Source of the DNA: Myxococcales bacterium
GTDB lineage: Bacteria > Myxococcota_A > UBA796 > GCA-2862545
Length of the DNA: 64,000 bases
Direction: 5' to 3'
NCBI GenBank assembly: GCA_019634415.1
Contig: JAHQVJ010000093.1
Location: forward strand, 62,001 to 126,000
Part shown: one piece after another, positions 26,701 through 36,008 of the stretch
Layout of the letters: the number at the start of each line of letters is the position of its first letter
Numbering within the stretch: position 1 is the stretch's first letter
Position numbers and translations under genes: made by a program
The notes under the pieces: model-generated
The model's input: the letters and a program-made list of their open reading frames with translations, nothing else
What the model was told of the DNA's origin: nothing
The model's database searches: none

Positions 26701-27808
26701 ATTGAACGGCAAGCTCGGAGGCGGCACCGTGGCTGGCTCGGGCCACGTCATCTCGGAGGACTGGCTTCCGCAGCGGTACGACCTCGGCATGCAGGTCAAC
26801 GACGCCCAGGTGCAGTGGGTCGAGTCGCTGCCCCCGGCCATCGGCAACGGCACCTTCTCCTTCGACGGCCCAGTGGGATCGCTGCTCCTGTCCGGCAACG
26901 TCGACGTCACCGACATGACCTTCGTGGATCGCATCGACTGGGAGGACTGGGTCGTCGAGTTCCGCGACACCATGCTGGTGGATCCGGCGATGATCGACGA
27001 CAGCGAGCCTCTGTTCAACCTCAACGTCGCCATCGGGGCCGCCAAGACCGTCCGCCTGCAGAACAACGTGGCGGAGGGCGTCGCATCCGCGGACCTGCGC
27101 GTCATCGGCGACACCGTACGGCCCGGGATCGTCGGCACGGTCACGGTGGAGGAAGGCCTGGCCTTCTTCCAGGATCGCCAGTTCCGCATCGATCGCGGCC
27201 ACGTGCTCTACGACGATCCGTGGACCTGGGACCCGCAGCTGGACTTCTCCCTGCTGACCGACGTGGAGAACCGAGACCAGCGCTACCGGGTGAACTACCA
27301 GGTGATCGGCCCCTTCTCGGACTGGCGCACCATCACGCGCAGCGACCCTCCGCTGCCCCAGTCCGACGTCAACGCCTTGCTGTGGTTCGGGGTCACGCTG
27401 GAGGAGCTGTCGGAGACGGGCGAGCTGTCCATGGCCGTGGCTCAAGGCGTGGCCGACCTGCTGGTCACCGACTTCTTCATCAGCGGCCAGGCCGGCGGGC
27501 TGCGCGAGGAGCTGCCTGGGTTCCTGCAGTTCGATCGCATCGATCTCGCCACCGGCGTGAACGTGCGAGGAGACTACTCCCCCGAGCCCAGGCTCGTCGT
27601 CGACAAGCGACTGCACGACTTCGCCGACCTCGACCTGACCTGGGAGCTGAACCTGATTCGCCCCGACGAGACCTTCGTGTCTGCCCAGAAGCGCATCGGC
27701 GGGCGCTGGAGCTTGTCGGGCTGGTACGCCACCCTGCAGCGAGATCGCGTGCTGCCCATCGGCGGCGCCTATGGCGTCGACGTCACAGCCCGATGGGAAA
27801 TCGAGTAG
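23735..27808 (+). CDS. TamB-like AsmA-superfamily protein (DUF490 C-terminus)
   Basis: TamB-type proteins span the periplasm from an inner-membrane anchor and are thought to carry lipids or assist Omp85 assembly. At 1357 residues this fits the usual 1200-1500. A transmembrane helix lies at about residues 50-72 after a charged head. A very long beta-rich stretch of repeated Asp/Leu/Val strands follows, including an AsmA-like beginning near 95-160. The last 350 residues match the TamB C-terminal domain (GTVTVEEGLAFFQDRQF, YDDPWTWDPQLDF, and the final GGRWSLSGWYATL). Start is GTG at 23735, with ATG at 23744 as an alternative. The Omp85 gene begins ten bases after it, matching the TamA-TamB pairing. 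Confidence 0.88.
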   Translation: MRQMTQETDNTDSSTEVPTSVTGEWVDSDPPDPRRVSRLRRQRLALTLIRALRRFFQGTLVLLVLCAAVLLGWLQSDDFQRRTVTLADQLLETALGEQVTISRINARYWPPGLTAVGVHVFHEPTGETILSAERVRIPLRIRMGGGPAIGRLHLQRPTVHLHVASDGKLREFRDMARRPPEQRQPLRRLPFSGIKIIDGTVRLDFADGFVMLDELSATPTRYGTDLSGNVQLKVRDLEQRTHFEWPQVTIGPERIDVPRLALDFEAISLGGRATYDLGSDVDVALTATARLEQAQELLVAPRKMYGHVDLDLSVRGPVEDPVAQVTVSGQELGLDMPGVLTPLLTYEFGDATASATVQRDGADVEQLVLQWGGGSIVGWGRITPDLRLVNGHAVGSAVHLEPLLRNFDAAPTPWVDLVADAEVSAEGTLNPLDLDGSFDFAVADLQVADRPIRRADHELHLDLPHAHAVGSIHIDKQVVRLIAPTVQAPRSKGSAVVDIGLGPRGPLNLEFDLWHTDLQDFVPLNDVGLKGVGAISGRIFGPFNALQMTGEGQLDGFEVLGIRYADRLQANLSSPDMRSIHLEGAKAELGASRYGGRYGIDFKPPISMVTDVTIDRGRVEDLVGMFVELEGLKGDLTGTLLLDGPLFDLDGEGHLALSDVEIYGERFETGEGHGFLDDGRFTLDDLRVRRDAGRAGITLRGSVDRAWALDMELVGDGLQLDRLDQLEPYELPLSGRLSFDARIRNTLYDPSPDGRIRVTNVRYMDEPVASSSVTFRTIDGVAHYTGSVIGGSAKVKGTLGLWDEQPYRLVADLDELPAHLLYPLAANGAKLTFLASGEVKVAGHFGETWSPVDLSAKLPKVELGFLHHRLTNRTPWHYAQSGNALELRSFNLHGGATHLTLEVIKDKSLLMSGNGTVDLDLLRAVVPGLERAAGRGDVTIEAVGRPPNVEAVVAVDVAADLLRHSSAPVTFEDTDARIEVRRDRIDLVRLNGKLGGGTVAGSGHVISEDWLPQRYDLGMQVNDAQVQWVESLPPAIGNGTFSFDGPVGSLLLSGNVDVTDMTFVDRIDWEDWVVEFRDTMLVDPAMIDDSEPLFNLNVAIGAAKTVRLQNNVAEGVASADLRVIGDTVRPGIVGTVTVEEGLAFFQDRQFRIDRGHVLYDDPWTWDPQLDFSLLTDVENRDQRYRVNYQVIGPFSDWRTITRSDPPLPQSDVNALLWFGVTLEELSETGELSMAVAQGVADLLVTDFFISGQAGGLREELPGFLQFDRIDLATGVNVRGDYSPEPRLVVDKRLHDFADLDLTWELNLIRPDETFVSAQKRIGGRWSLSGWYATLQRDRVLPIGGAYGVDVTARWEIE

Positions 27809-27818
27809 ACCCCCGTCG

Positions 27819-30800
27819 ATGGTGACCTGGCTCCTAGGCGCGCTCGTGGCGACCGCAGCGGACGACGTTCCCTGGTGGGACGGCGACCCGCTGGCCGCAG
27901 TGGCGCTGTCCGCCCCCGCCGGGGGACTGCCCGACGAAGACCTGGCCCCGCTGTTGCGGGTTCGCCAGGGGCAGCCCTTGTCGCCTGCTGCCTTGCGCAC
28001 GGATCTCGCCACGCTGTACCGGGTGGGCAGCTTCTCCTCCGTGGAGGCACACGTCCAGCCCTGGGTGGGCATGCACGCCGACGGCTCGATCTTCGATGGC
28101 GTACAGCTCACCTATGTGGTGCACCCCGCTCCCGTCGTCACCAGGGTCCGCGTGCAAGGGAACCGCGCCTTCCCGGATCGACGCCTACTCGACGTGGCGG
28201 GCCTGGCCACCGGGCAGGTGTACTACGAGCAGCTCGATGCGGACTTCGTCGCCGAGCGCCTGAAGGCGTGGCTGTCGCGGCGTGGCTACCCCCGAGCCCT
28301 GGTGTCGCTCAGGGCCACCGAGCCCAGCCCCGGCAAGGTGTACGTGGTCATCGACGTAGACGAAGGCGAGCCCGAGATCGTGGCGCACCTCGCCTTCGCC
28401 TGGAGCTCCGAGGAGCCCCGCGTCGAGGAGCGGCAGCTGCGCCGATGGGCGCGACGGGCGGGGGTGGCCGAGGGGGAGCCACTGGCTCCCGAGGACGTGG
28501 TGGCGGCCCAGGATCAGATCCGCTCACACCTGGGCGCGATGCAGCGCGGGATCTTCCGGCGGCGTCGCGGCTACACCAGCGCCCGCGTCACGCCGGCCGT
28601 GATCCCGGAGCGAGACGGCCCCCACGTCACCTTCACCATCGAGCCGGGGCCCAAGCTGCTCCTGGCTGTTCGAGGCGTGGGCTTTCGCGGCGACCGCAAG
28701 GCACGGGAGGCGCTGGGGATCGACCATCGGCTCCGCATCACGCGTGGCTACCTCGACGGCGCCGACGACATGATGACCACCTACCTACAGGAGCGTGGCT
28801 GGCTGCGAGCCGAGACCTCCGTCACCCTCACCGAGCACGACACCTCGACCCATCCCGTTCCCTCTCGCACGCTCGCGATCACCACGGAGCGCGGAGCGCG
28901 CCACACCATCGGAGATGCACCGGACTTCGAGTTCCTCGACTTCGAGGTCACGGTGCGAGACGGTCCACCGGGCTCGGAGGGCGAGCGCCTCAAGCGGGAC
29001 GTGCAGGCCGTCTTCGACCAGGCCTCCGTGGAGGTGATCCGCAGGGAGTTCTATACCGAAGCGGAGATGGAGAAGGGTCGCCAGGCCGCCGAGCTCCTCT
29101 TCAACGGACGTGGCTACCTCGACGCCGAGGTGACCGTGGGCGAGCCGAAGATCCGCCCTCGGTTCACGCTGGGCAACCTGGCCCGGGCCATCGCGGGCAC
29201 GCCTCGGCATCAGCGGGTGCGCCCTGTGGTGGACGTCACCTTGGGCCCCGTCACCACGCTCACGGACCTCGTCGTCGTGGGGCAAGCGCCCGACGTGCCC
29301 ATGGACTGGCTGGAGGAGGAGCTCGACGAGCGCATCGGCGCTGCGTTCTCGCCCCAGGCCGCCGACACGCTGGCGCGCCGCATCGTGGAGGCCCACCGGG
29401 CCGAGGGCTACCTCGAGGCCGACACCGAGGTGTCGCACCAGGCGCTGGACGAGCAGCTGCGCACCACCACCATCTCCGTGGTGCCCGGCGACCAGATCCT
29501 GCTGCGATCCATCACCACCCGCGGCCGACGGCTCACACGCCGGCCCGTGCTGCTCCGCACCGTCAACCTCCGCACGGGCATGCCCATCCGAGCGGTGCCC
29601 CGGCCCGAGCCCACCGGCCGCGCCGATGCCCCCCGAAACCTGGAGGAGGTGCGCTCGGATCTGTACGACCTCGGCGTGTTCCGCACGGTGTCCTTCGAGC
29701 TGCTCGGCGACGAGGCCCCGCGAGACCTGCTGGTGGCCGTCAACGAGCGCCCCCGCACAGCGGTCGAGGCGGGTGGCGGCGCCTCCACCGACCAAGGCGT
29801 GCGCGCGTTCCTGCGCTTCACCCAGCGCAACCTCTTCGGCCTCGCCCACCAGTTCCAGCTCATCGGGCAGGTGGGTCTCGACTACCGCAGCGAGAACGTG
29901 AGCGACTGGACGCCCGACGTGGCCAACCCGGAGTGGCGGGCGGCGGCCTACTACACGGCCCCTCGCTTCCCCGGCTCCGGCCAGCAGCTCACCTTCGACG
30001 TCACCTTCCGCGAGCGGCGACAGGAGCGCACGCTCAGGGTGGACCGCAGCGGGGGCGGCGCCTCGCTGCGCGCCAGCCTGGGTGCGAGGGAGCGCACGGT
30101 GGTGAGCCTGGGGGCTCGGCTCGAGCGGCGACAGCTCAACCAGTTCGACGCCAGCGCCATCCTGAGCACCGAGCCCTGGGCGGAGCTGGTGGACCTCGAC
30201 GACCCGGGAGAGCCCTCCCGGTGGCGCTGGCAGGAGGCGCTCACCCTCACGCTGCTCCACGATCTCCGCGACGATCCGCTCCGCCCCACGACGGGTGCGC
30301 TGTTCTCCGTGAACGCAGAGCTGGCACCGGGGCTTCCCTGGGCGGATCAGCCGCGCACCGCCTTCGTCAAGACGGACGCTCGCGTGAGCGGCTACGTGCC
30401 TCTCGGCGGCTTCACCCTGAAGCTGGCAGGTGGGGGCGGCACCATCTTCGGGTTGTCGGGTAGCACACCGCCCCTGGAGGATCGCTACCGCCTCGGGGGC
30501 ACGGGCTCGCTGCGGGGCTTCGTCCGCGACGGCGTGGGCCCACACAACATCGCGCTGCAGGTACCCGTGGACTGGCCTGGCGGGATCGGGCCCGTCGTGG
30601 ACTACACCTCACGCAACGACGAGCAGCGCTGGGTGCCCACCGGTGGCGACACCTCGGCCGACGGCACCTTCGAGCTGCTGCTCCCCCTCCCCGAGCTCGG
30701 CTTCACCGCCTGGGAGGGCTACGCCGGCGCCCTGTTCCTCGACGTCGGCAACGTCTGGATGCTCCAGGGCGAGGGCACCACGGGAGATCTCGTGGAGCCC

Positions 30801-31016
30801 ACCAGCAACGATCCCGTGTACCAGCCCCTCATCCCCTTCCTGCGCTGGGGCTTCGGCGTGGGGGCACGGGTGGCCACCCCCGTGGGCCCGCTGCAGCTGG
30901 ACTGGGCCTTCAACCCACAAGCCCTGCTGGCACAGGGCGAGACACGCCGTCTGCTGCGCACGAGCTGGGAGGAGCCCTGGACCCGGATCCACCTCACCCT
31001 CGGGGACCCCTTCTAG
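27819..31016 (+). CDS. Omp85/BamA-TamA family outer-membrane protein with about seven POTRA repeats
   Basis: Omp85 proteins insert other proteins into the outer membrane. A signal peptide ends near ATAA at about residue 14. The periplasmic part to about residue 635 contains what I read as seven POTRA-type repeats, each ending in a segment such as RRGYPRALV, RRGYTSARV, ERGWLRAET, GRGYLDAEV, AEGYLEADT and DLGVFRTVS. From about 640 to the end is a beta-barrel, with the hallmark LGGTGSLRGF near residue 892. BamA has five POTRAs and TamA three. The position next to a TamB-like gene favours a TamA-type role. Start is the ATG at 27819, ten bases after the TamB-like stop; a longer frame would overlap it. 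Confidence 0.88.
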   Translation: MVTWLLGALVATAADDVPWWDGDPLAAVALSAPAGGLPDEDLAPLLRVRQGQPLSPAALRTDLATLYRVGSFSSVEAHVQPWVGMHADGSIFDGVQLTYVVHPAPVVTRVRVQGNRAFPDRRLLDVAGLATGQVYYEQLDADFVAERLKAWLSRRGYPRALVSLRATEPSPGKVYVVIDVDEGEPEIVAHLAFAWSSEEPRVEERQLRRWARRAGVAEGEPLAPEDVVAAQDQIRSHLGAMQRGIFRRRRGYTSARVTPAVIPERDGPHVTFTIEPGPKLLLAVRGVGFRGDRKAREALGIDHRLRITRGYLDGADDMMTTYLQERGWLRAETSVTLTEHDTSTHPVPSRTLAITTERGARHTIGDAPDFEFLDFEVTVRDGPPGSEGERLKRDVQAVFDQASVEVIRREFYTEAEMEKGRQAAELLFNGRGYLDAEVTVGEPKIRPRFTLGNLARAIAGTPRHQRVRPVVDVTLGPVTTLTDLVVVGQAPDVPMDWLEEELDERIGAAFSPQAADTLARRIVEAHRAEGYLEADTEVSHQALDEQLRTTTISVVPGDQILLRSITTRGRRLTRRPVLLRTVNLRTGMPIRAVPRPEPTGRADAPRNLEEVRSDLYDLGVFRTVSFELLGDEAPRDLLVAVNERPRTAVEAGGGASTDQGVRAFLRFTQRNLFGLAHQFQLIGQVGLDYRSENVSDWTPDVANPEWRAAAYYTAPRFPGSGQQLTFDVTFRERRQERTLRVDRSGGGASLRASLGARERTVVSLGARLERRQLNQFDASAILSTEPWAELVDLDDPGEPSRWRWQEALTLTLLHDLRDDPLRPTTGALFSVNAELAPGLPWADQPRTAFVKTDARVSGYVPLGGFTLKLAGGGGTIFGLSGSTPPLEDRYRLGGTGSLRGFVRDGVGPHNIALQVPVDWPGGIGPVVDYTSRNDEQRWVPTGGDTSADGTFELLLPLPELGFTAWEGYAGALFLDVGNVWMLQGEGTTGDLVEPTSNDPVYQPLIPFLRWGFGVGARVATPVGPLQLDWAFNPQALLAQGETRRLLRTSWEEPWTRIHLTLGDPF

Positions 31017-31023
31017 GAACGCC

Positions 31024-31683
31024 TCACCAGCGCTCGCCCGCGGTTCGCACATCCAGCTCGTGCACCCAGGCGCGAGGCGACTGATCGAGCAGCTGCCCCA
31101 ACAGAGTGCCCACCTCCGCGGGCTCGATCCGACCCGATCCCGCGCCGAAGCGCTCGGTGGTCTGCGGACCCTGGATCAAGCCGTCCAGGATCAGATGAAG
31201 CACGTGCACCCCCTGTGGGCCCAGCTCTCGCGCCAAGGCCTGCGCCAGCCCTCGCAGCGCGAACTTGGCCGATGCGAAGGCCGAGAAGCCAGCACCTCCT
31301 CGCACGGAGGCAGTGGCCCCCAAGAAGATCAGGGCCCCCTCCTCCCGTGCCACGAAGCCAGGCACCAGCGCGCGGATCACGTGCACGGCGGTGAGCACAC
31401 TGGTGCGCCACGCATGCTCGTAGTCCCCCGGCACGAGGGACGAGACGGAGCCTCGCACCAGGGCATGGGCGTGGTGCAGGTAGGCCGTCACGGGACCATG
31501 CGCAGCCTCCACCTCACGAAGACAGGCGCCCACTGCGTCGGCATCCAGCAGATCCACGGACATGCCGCCCCCGCCGCGGCGCGACAGCCCCACCACGGTC
31601 CAGCCGCGTGCCCGGAGCGACTCCGCCACCCCGGCACCGAGCCCCTCCGCGTAGCCGCCGATGACAGCGAGGCGGCCACTCAT
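31024..31683 (-). CDS. Short-chain dehydrogenase/reductase
   Basis: This is an SDR with a Rossmann fold. The nucleotide-binding glycine motif GGYAEGLGAGVA is at residues 9-20, a departure from the usual TGxxxGxG in its first position. The mid-chain segment ALIFLGATAS ends with the serine region, and the catalytic pair is altered: the usual YxxxK appears as FSAFASAKFA, with Phe where the Tyr is expected. Activity is therefore doubtful or changed. At 219 residues it is slightly short. Its ATG overlaps the stop of the MAPEG gene (31680-31683). Substrate and cofactor cannot be told. Confidence 0.75.
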   Translation of the reverse strand: MSGRLAVIGGYAEGLGAGVAESLRARGWTVVGLSRRGGGGMSVDLLDADAVGACLREVEAAHGPVTAYLHHAHALVRGSVSSLVPGDYEHAWRTSVLTAVHVIRALVPGFVAREEGALIFLGATASVRGGAGFSAFASAKFALRGLAQALARELGPQGVHVLHLILDGLIQGPQTTERFGAGSGRIEPAEVGTLLGQLLDQSPRAWVHELDVRTAGERW

Positions 31684-32072
31684 AGGAGCGCACCGTAGAG
31701 CACCGCCAAGGTGGCGCCCCACCCGCCCGCGAAGGTCAACGTGCGAAGCACCGGGATCCCCAGCACGTAGACCACGTAGTGCCCCGTGCGACAGGCCACG
31801 TAGACCGCCGCCGCCCCCACCACCAGCGGCACGTCCTCGGCACCACGCGCCACCGCGACGCCCACCGCAGGGGCGAACAGCACGAGGTTCTCCACCGCGT
31901 TGCGATGGGCCGCCGAAGCTCGAGCGACCCACCCCGAGGGCGGCTCCGCATCCAGTCTCGGGTTGTCGAGCACCGCCCACACCCCCTCGGTGGCCATCCG
32001 AGCCAGCACGTAGGGAATCCACAGCAAGGCCGTCAGGGCCACGGCCAGCGCCAACCAGTGCACCGCACTCAT
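31680..32072 (-). CDS. MAPEG family membrane protein
   Basis: This is a four-helix membrane protein of the MAPEG family, which includes microsomal glutathione transferases. Visible are WVARASAAHRNAVENLVLFAPAV near residues 44-66, with the Asn/Glu motif, and RTGHYVVYVLGIPVLRTL near 94-111. It has 130 residues and about four hydrophobic segments. GGAGG at 32077-32081 lies four bases before the ATG and fixes the start. The SDR gene is coupled behind it. The divergent LysR gene is a likely regulator. Confidence 0.85.
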   Translation of the reverse strand: MSAVHWLALAVALTALLWIPYVLARMATEGVWAVLDNPRLDAEPPSGWVARASAAHRNAVENLVLFAPAVGVAVARGAEDVPLVVGAAAVYVACRTGHYVVYVLGIPVLRTLTFAGGWGATLAVLYGALL

Positions 32073-32076
32073 GCGT

Positions 32077-32081
32077 CCTCC
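32077..32081 (-). promoter_or_regulatory. Ribosome binding site of the MAPEG gene
   Basis: GGAGG on the minus strand, four bases before the ATG at 32072. It selects this start over a 28-residue longer frame. Confidence 0.7.
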
Positions 32082-32139
32082 AAGGATCGTGGGAGCGACG
32101 TATGGGTCCGCCGATTCATCGGGTATTGCAGGCCAGCTG

Positions 32140-32150
32140 ATACAACGTAT
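32140..32150. promoter_or_regulatory. Candidate LysR operator in the divergent region
   Basis: ATAC-AAC-GTAT is a short palindrome 11 bases before the LysR start, inside the 89-base gap to the MAPEG gene. LysR proteins often bind such dyads in divergent promoters. The sequence alone does not prove it. Confidence 0.35.
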
Positions 32151-32161
32151 AGACATTTCCT

Positions 32162-33052
32162 ATGAAACTGACGTGGATGCGCTGCGTGGTGGCCGTCGCC
32201 GACCACGGCTCCTTCACTGCGGCCGCACGTGCGCTGGGCCTCAGTCAGCCCACGGTCTCGGCGGCCGTGTCGAACGTGGAGGACGCCACGGGCGCCCCCC
32301 TCTTCGCGCGCTCCACCCGCAAGGTGACCCTCACCGAGTTGGGGATCCGACTGCTCCCTCGCCTTCGGGCCGTGCTCACTGCAGAGGGCGAGATCTACGA
32401 AGAGCTGGACCAGTATCGGCACCCTGCAGTGCCCATGCTTCGCCTCGGCGTGTCGACGCTCGTGGACATGGGCTTGCTCCACACGGTGCTGCAGCCCTAC
32501 CAGCAGCAGCTGGGCACCGTCGACGTGGTGTTCAAGGGCTGCTTCGTGGCCCACATGGACGGTCGCCTCCTCGACGGAACGCTCGATCTAGCGGTCGGCG
32601 TGGGGATCGCGAGGCGCCCCGGCCGCACGAGGCTGCCCTTCTACAGCGAGCCGTTGCGCTACATCCCCCCTCACCACGAGGGAGGTGCTTCCGAGATCGC
32701 GCTTCAGCAGGTGATCCGTCATCCCGTCTTGATGCCCGTGGCCGACTGTGGCCTGGCGACGGAGATCGACCGCCTGCTCCACGGAATGGAGGCCACTCGC
32801 TACGCGGGTCGCGCCATCAGCTACGACGTGCTGATTCAGTGGGCCGAGCTCGGCATCGGGGGGGCGCTGCTCCCCGACAGGAAGGTGCCAGACCGATCCT
32901 TCCCTCTGTTGGTGGACGCAGACGGTCGACCCATCCACATCACGCACGAGGTGGTGTGGCAGCGGGATCAGCGGCATCGAGCCCACGTCGACGCGGCCAC
33001 CGATCACTTTCGCCGCACCGTGCCCGCACTCGTGGAGGGGGCGAGCCGCTAG
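32162..33052 (+). CDS. LysR-family transcriptional regulator
   Basis: The N-terminal helix-turn-helix spans residues 5-63: FTAAARALGLSQPTVSAAVSNVE followed by GAPLFARSTRKVTLTE. The effector-binding half (about 90-290) has the usual MLRLGVSTLV strand and a DGTLDLAVGV segment. Length (296) is standard. It is divergent from the MAPEG-SDR pair, the classic layout for a LysR regulator and its target. No clear ribosome site precedes the ATG, so translation may start on a short leader. Its stop shares CTAG (33049-33052) with the opposing ung stop. Confidence 0.92.
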   Translation: MKLTWMRCVVAVADHGSFTAAARALGLSQPTVSAAVSNVEDATGAPLFARSTRKVTLTELGIRLLPRLRAVLTAEGEIYEELDQYRHPAVPMLRLGVSTLVDMGLLHTVLQPYQQQLGTVDVVFKGCFVAHMDGRLLDGTLDLAVGVGIARRPGRTRLPFYSEPLRYIPPHHEGGASEIALQQVIRHPVLMPVADCGLATEIDRLLHGMEATRYAGRAISYDVLIQWAELGIGGALLPDRKVPDRSFPLLVDADGRPIHITHEVVWQRDQRHRAHVDAATDHFRRTVPALVEGASR

Positions 33053-33723
33053 AGTTCGGGCACGCACCAGTCCACGGGATCCCGTCCGGCCTCACGCAGC
33101 GCCTCGTTGACCACGGAGAAGGGCTTGCTGCCGAAGAACCCGTTGCGCGCGCTCAGGGGCGAAGGATGAGCGCTCGTGTGCACCACGTGCTGTGAGGCCG
33201 TCACGAGGCGGGCCTTCTTCTTCGCGTAGCCACCCCACAGCACGAACACGACACGCTCCGACTGGTCGTTCACCACCCGGATCACGGCATCGGTGAAGCG
33301 CTCCCAGCCCTTGTCCTTGTGGGAGTTGGCCTCTGCCGACCGCACCGTGAGCACCGCGTTGAGGAGCAGCACGCCCTGCCGGCCCCAGTGCTCCAGGTGG
33401 CCGTGGCTGGGCACCGGACAGCCGACGTCGGCCTCCAGCTCCTTGTAGATGTTGCGCAGCGACGGCGGCACCTTCACGCCGGGCCGCACCGAGAAGCACA
33501 GCCCATGAGCCTGGCCCTCGCCGTGGTAGGGATCTTGACCCAGGATCAGTACCTTCACCGACGACAGCGGCGTGAGCTCCAGCGCCCGGAACACCTCGTC
33601 CTCGGGAGGGAACACGGGCCCTGCTGCGCGCTGCTCGGCCACGAAGGCGTCCAGCTCGGAGAAGTAGGGCTCGGCCATCTCGCCGCCCAGCGACGAGCGC
33701 CAGCTCTCCGGCACCTGCATCAT
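33049..33723 (-). CDS. ung: Uracil-DNA glycosylase, family 1
   Basis: Ung removes uracil from DNA to begin base excision repair. The water-activating motif GQDPYHG is at about residues 62-68, and the DNA-binding loop HPSPLSA is at about 185-191. Length is 224, normal for the family. The ATG at 33723 overlaps the accC stop by four bases, so it is the last gene of the aroK-to-ung operon. An ATG at 33720 is also possible. Confidence 0.96.
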   Translation of the reverse strand: MMQVPESWRSSLGGEMAEPYFSELDAFVAEQRAAGPVFPPEDEVFRALELTPLSSVKVLILGQDPYHGEGQAHGLCFSVRPGVKVPPSLRNIYKELEADVGCPVPSHGHLEHWGRQGVLLLNAVLTVRSAEANSHKDKGWERFTDAVIRVVNDQSERVVFVLWGGYAKKKARLVTASQHVVHTSAHPSPLSARNGFFGSKPFSVVNEALREAGRDPVDWCVPEL

Positions 33724-35071
33724 GAGTCGTCCTGCTCCACCCACTGGTCCACGAAACGCGTCCAGTGGGTCACCTCGATGAACTCTCGCGTGGTCAGCAG
33801 CGCGCGCTGCAGCGGCAGCGTGGTGCGAATGCCCTCCACGATGAACTCGTCCATCGCACCCAGCGTGCGCGCGATGGCCCGCTCGCGGTTCTCCGCGGTG
33901 CAGATCAGCTTGGCCGCAAGCGAGTCGTAGTAAGGCTGCACCATCGCGTGCTCGTGAATCGCCGAGTCCACCCGTACGCCGGGACCGCCCGGCTCGTGGT
34001 AGCCCGTGACCAGGCCAGGCGACGGCATGAAGTTCTTGGGATCCTCGGCGTTGACCCGGATCTCGATGGCATGCCCTCGCTGGACCACGTCGGACTGCTC
34101 GAGGGGAAGTGGCTCTCCCGCGGCCAGCCGGATCTGCAGCTGGATGAGGTCCACACCCGTGATCTGCTCGGTGACCGGGTGCTCCACCTGAATCCGAGGG
34201 TTCACCTCGAGGAAGAAGAACTCCTCCCCTTCCACCAGGAACTCCACCGTGGCCACCGTCTGGTAGCCCACGGCCCGGACGAGCTCGGCCGCGGCCTCCT
34301 GGATCCGCTCGCGCAGCGAGTCGCTGAGGGCGGGCGCCGGCGCCTCTTCGATGATCTTCTGGTGCCGCCGTTGCATGGAGCAGTCGCGCGTGCCCAGGTG
34401 GATCCCGCCGCCGTGGGCATCTCCGGCCACCTGCACCTCGACGTGGCGAGGGCGACGCAGGTAGCGCTCGATGAAGACGTCGCGGCTCCCGAAGGCAGCC
34501 ATCGACTCGGCCTGCGCGACCTCGAACACCCGCTCGAGCGTGTCCGGATCCTCCACGACCCGCATGCCCTTGCCGCCACCGCCGGCAGCAGCCTTCAGGA
34601 TCACGGGGTAGCCGGCCTTCTCGGCGGCCTCACGAGCCTCATCGAGGGTCTCCACGGCCCCGGCACTGCCCTCGAGCAGTGGCAGGCCAGCACTGCGCGC
34701 CGCCGCCTTGGCCGACAGCTTGTCGCCGAACATCTGCAGGTGGTCCACCGAGGGGCCCACGAAGGAGCGCCCCATCTGGCGCACTGCAGAAGCGAACTGC
34801 GCGTTCTCCGCCAGAAATCCGTAGCCAGGATGAACGGCGTCGGCCTTGGTGATGTCCACCGCGGAGAGCACCGCCGGCTGGTGGAGGTACGACTGCATCG
34901 CCTGGGGTGGCCCGATGCAGACGGATTCGTCGGCGAATCGCACGTGCAGCGCAGACGCATCTGCGCTGCTGTAGATCGCCACGGTCTTGCAGCCCAGCTC
35001 TCGGCAAGCCCGGATCACCCGCAGCGCGATCTCACCGCGGTTGGCGATCAGGACCTTCTCGAATGGCGCGC

Positions 35072-35075
<4 letters not shown>
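33720..35075 (-). CDS. accC: Biotin carboxylase subunit of acetyl-CoA carboxylase
   Basis: AccC uses ATP and bicarbonate to carboxylate the biotin carried by AccB, the first step in fatty acid synthesis. The N-terminal [19 protein letters not shown], the ATP-grasp glycine loop [12 protein letters not shown] near residues 160-171, and [14 protein letters not shown] near 288-301 are all intact. Length (451) is typical. The start is GTG at 35075, overlapping the accB stop (GTGA). The carboxyltransferase genes accA and accD are not in the window. Confidence 0.96.
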
Positions 35076-35542
<467 letters not shown>

Positions 35543-35565
35543 CTAGGGCTCCATAGCGGCCGCAG

Positions 35566-36006
35566 TCATACCTCGTTCAGGTGGTGGAGCAAACCGCGCA
35601 GCGCAAGCTCGTACCCGATCCCCCCGAGCCCGGCGACCACACCGACGGCCACATCGGACAACAAGCTGACGTGACGAAAGGACTCCCGCGCCCACACGTT
35701 GGACACGTGGACCTCCACGAAGGGCACGGCCACCGCGAGCAGCGCGTCTCGGAGGGCCACGGAGGTGTGCGTGTAGCCGCCGGCGTTCACGATCAAGCCG
35801 CTGACGCCCTCGGCACCGGCTTGCTGCACCCAGTCCACCAGCTGACCCTCGCCGTTGGACTGCATGGATCGGATCTCGATCCCCAGCTCGGGCCCCAGCG
35901 CTTGCAGGCGCTGCATCCAGTCGTCGAGGGAGACGGTCCCGTAGGTCTGCGGCTCGCGAGACCCCAGGAGGTTCAGGTTGGGACCGTTGAGGACCCACAC
36001 GCGCAT
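35566..36006 (-). CDS. aroQ: Type II 3-dehydroquinate dehydratase
   Basis: AroQ converts 3-dehydroquinate to 3-dehydroshikimate in the shikimate pathway. The N-terminal VLNGPNLNLLGSREPQTYG carries the catalytic Arg and Tyr, and NAGGYTHTSVALRDA and EVHVSN carry the Asn and His. Length is 146, standard. It starts two bases after the TPR gene stop and precedes accB; the adjacency of aroQ and accBC is common in bacteria. Confidence 0.96.
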   Translation of the reverse strand: MRVWVLNGPNLNLLGSREPQTYGTVSLDDWMQRLQALGPELGIEIRSMQSNGEGQLVDWVQQAGAEGVSGLIVNAGGYTHTSVALRDALLAVAVPFVEVHVSNVWARESFRHVSLLSDVAVGVVAGLGGIGYELALRGLLHHLNEV

Positions 36007-36008
36007 GG

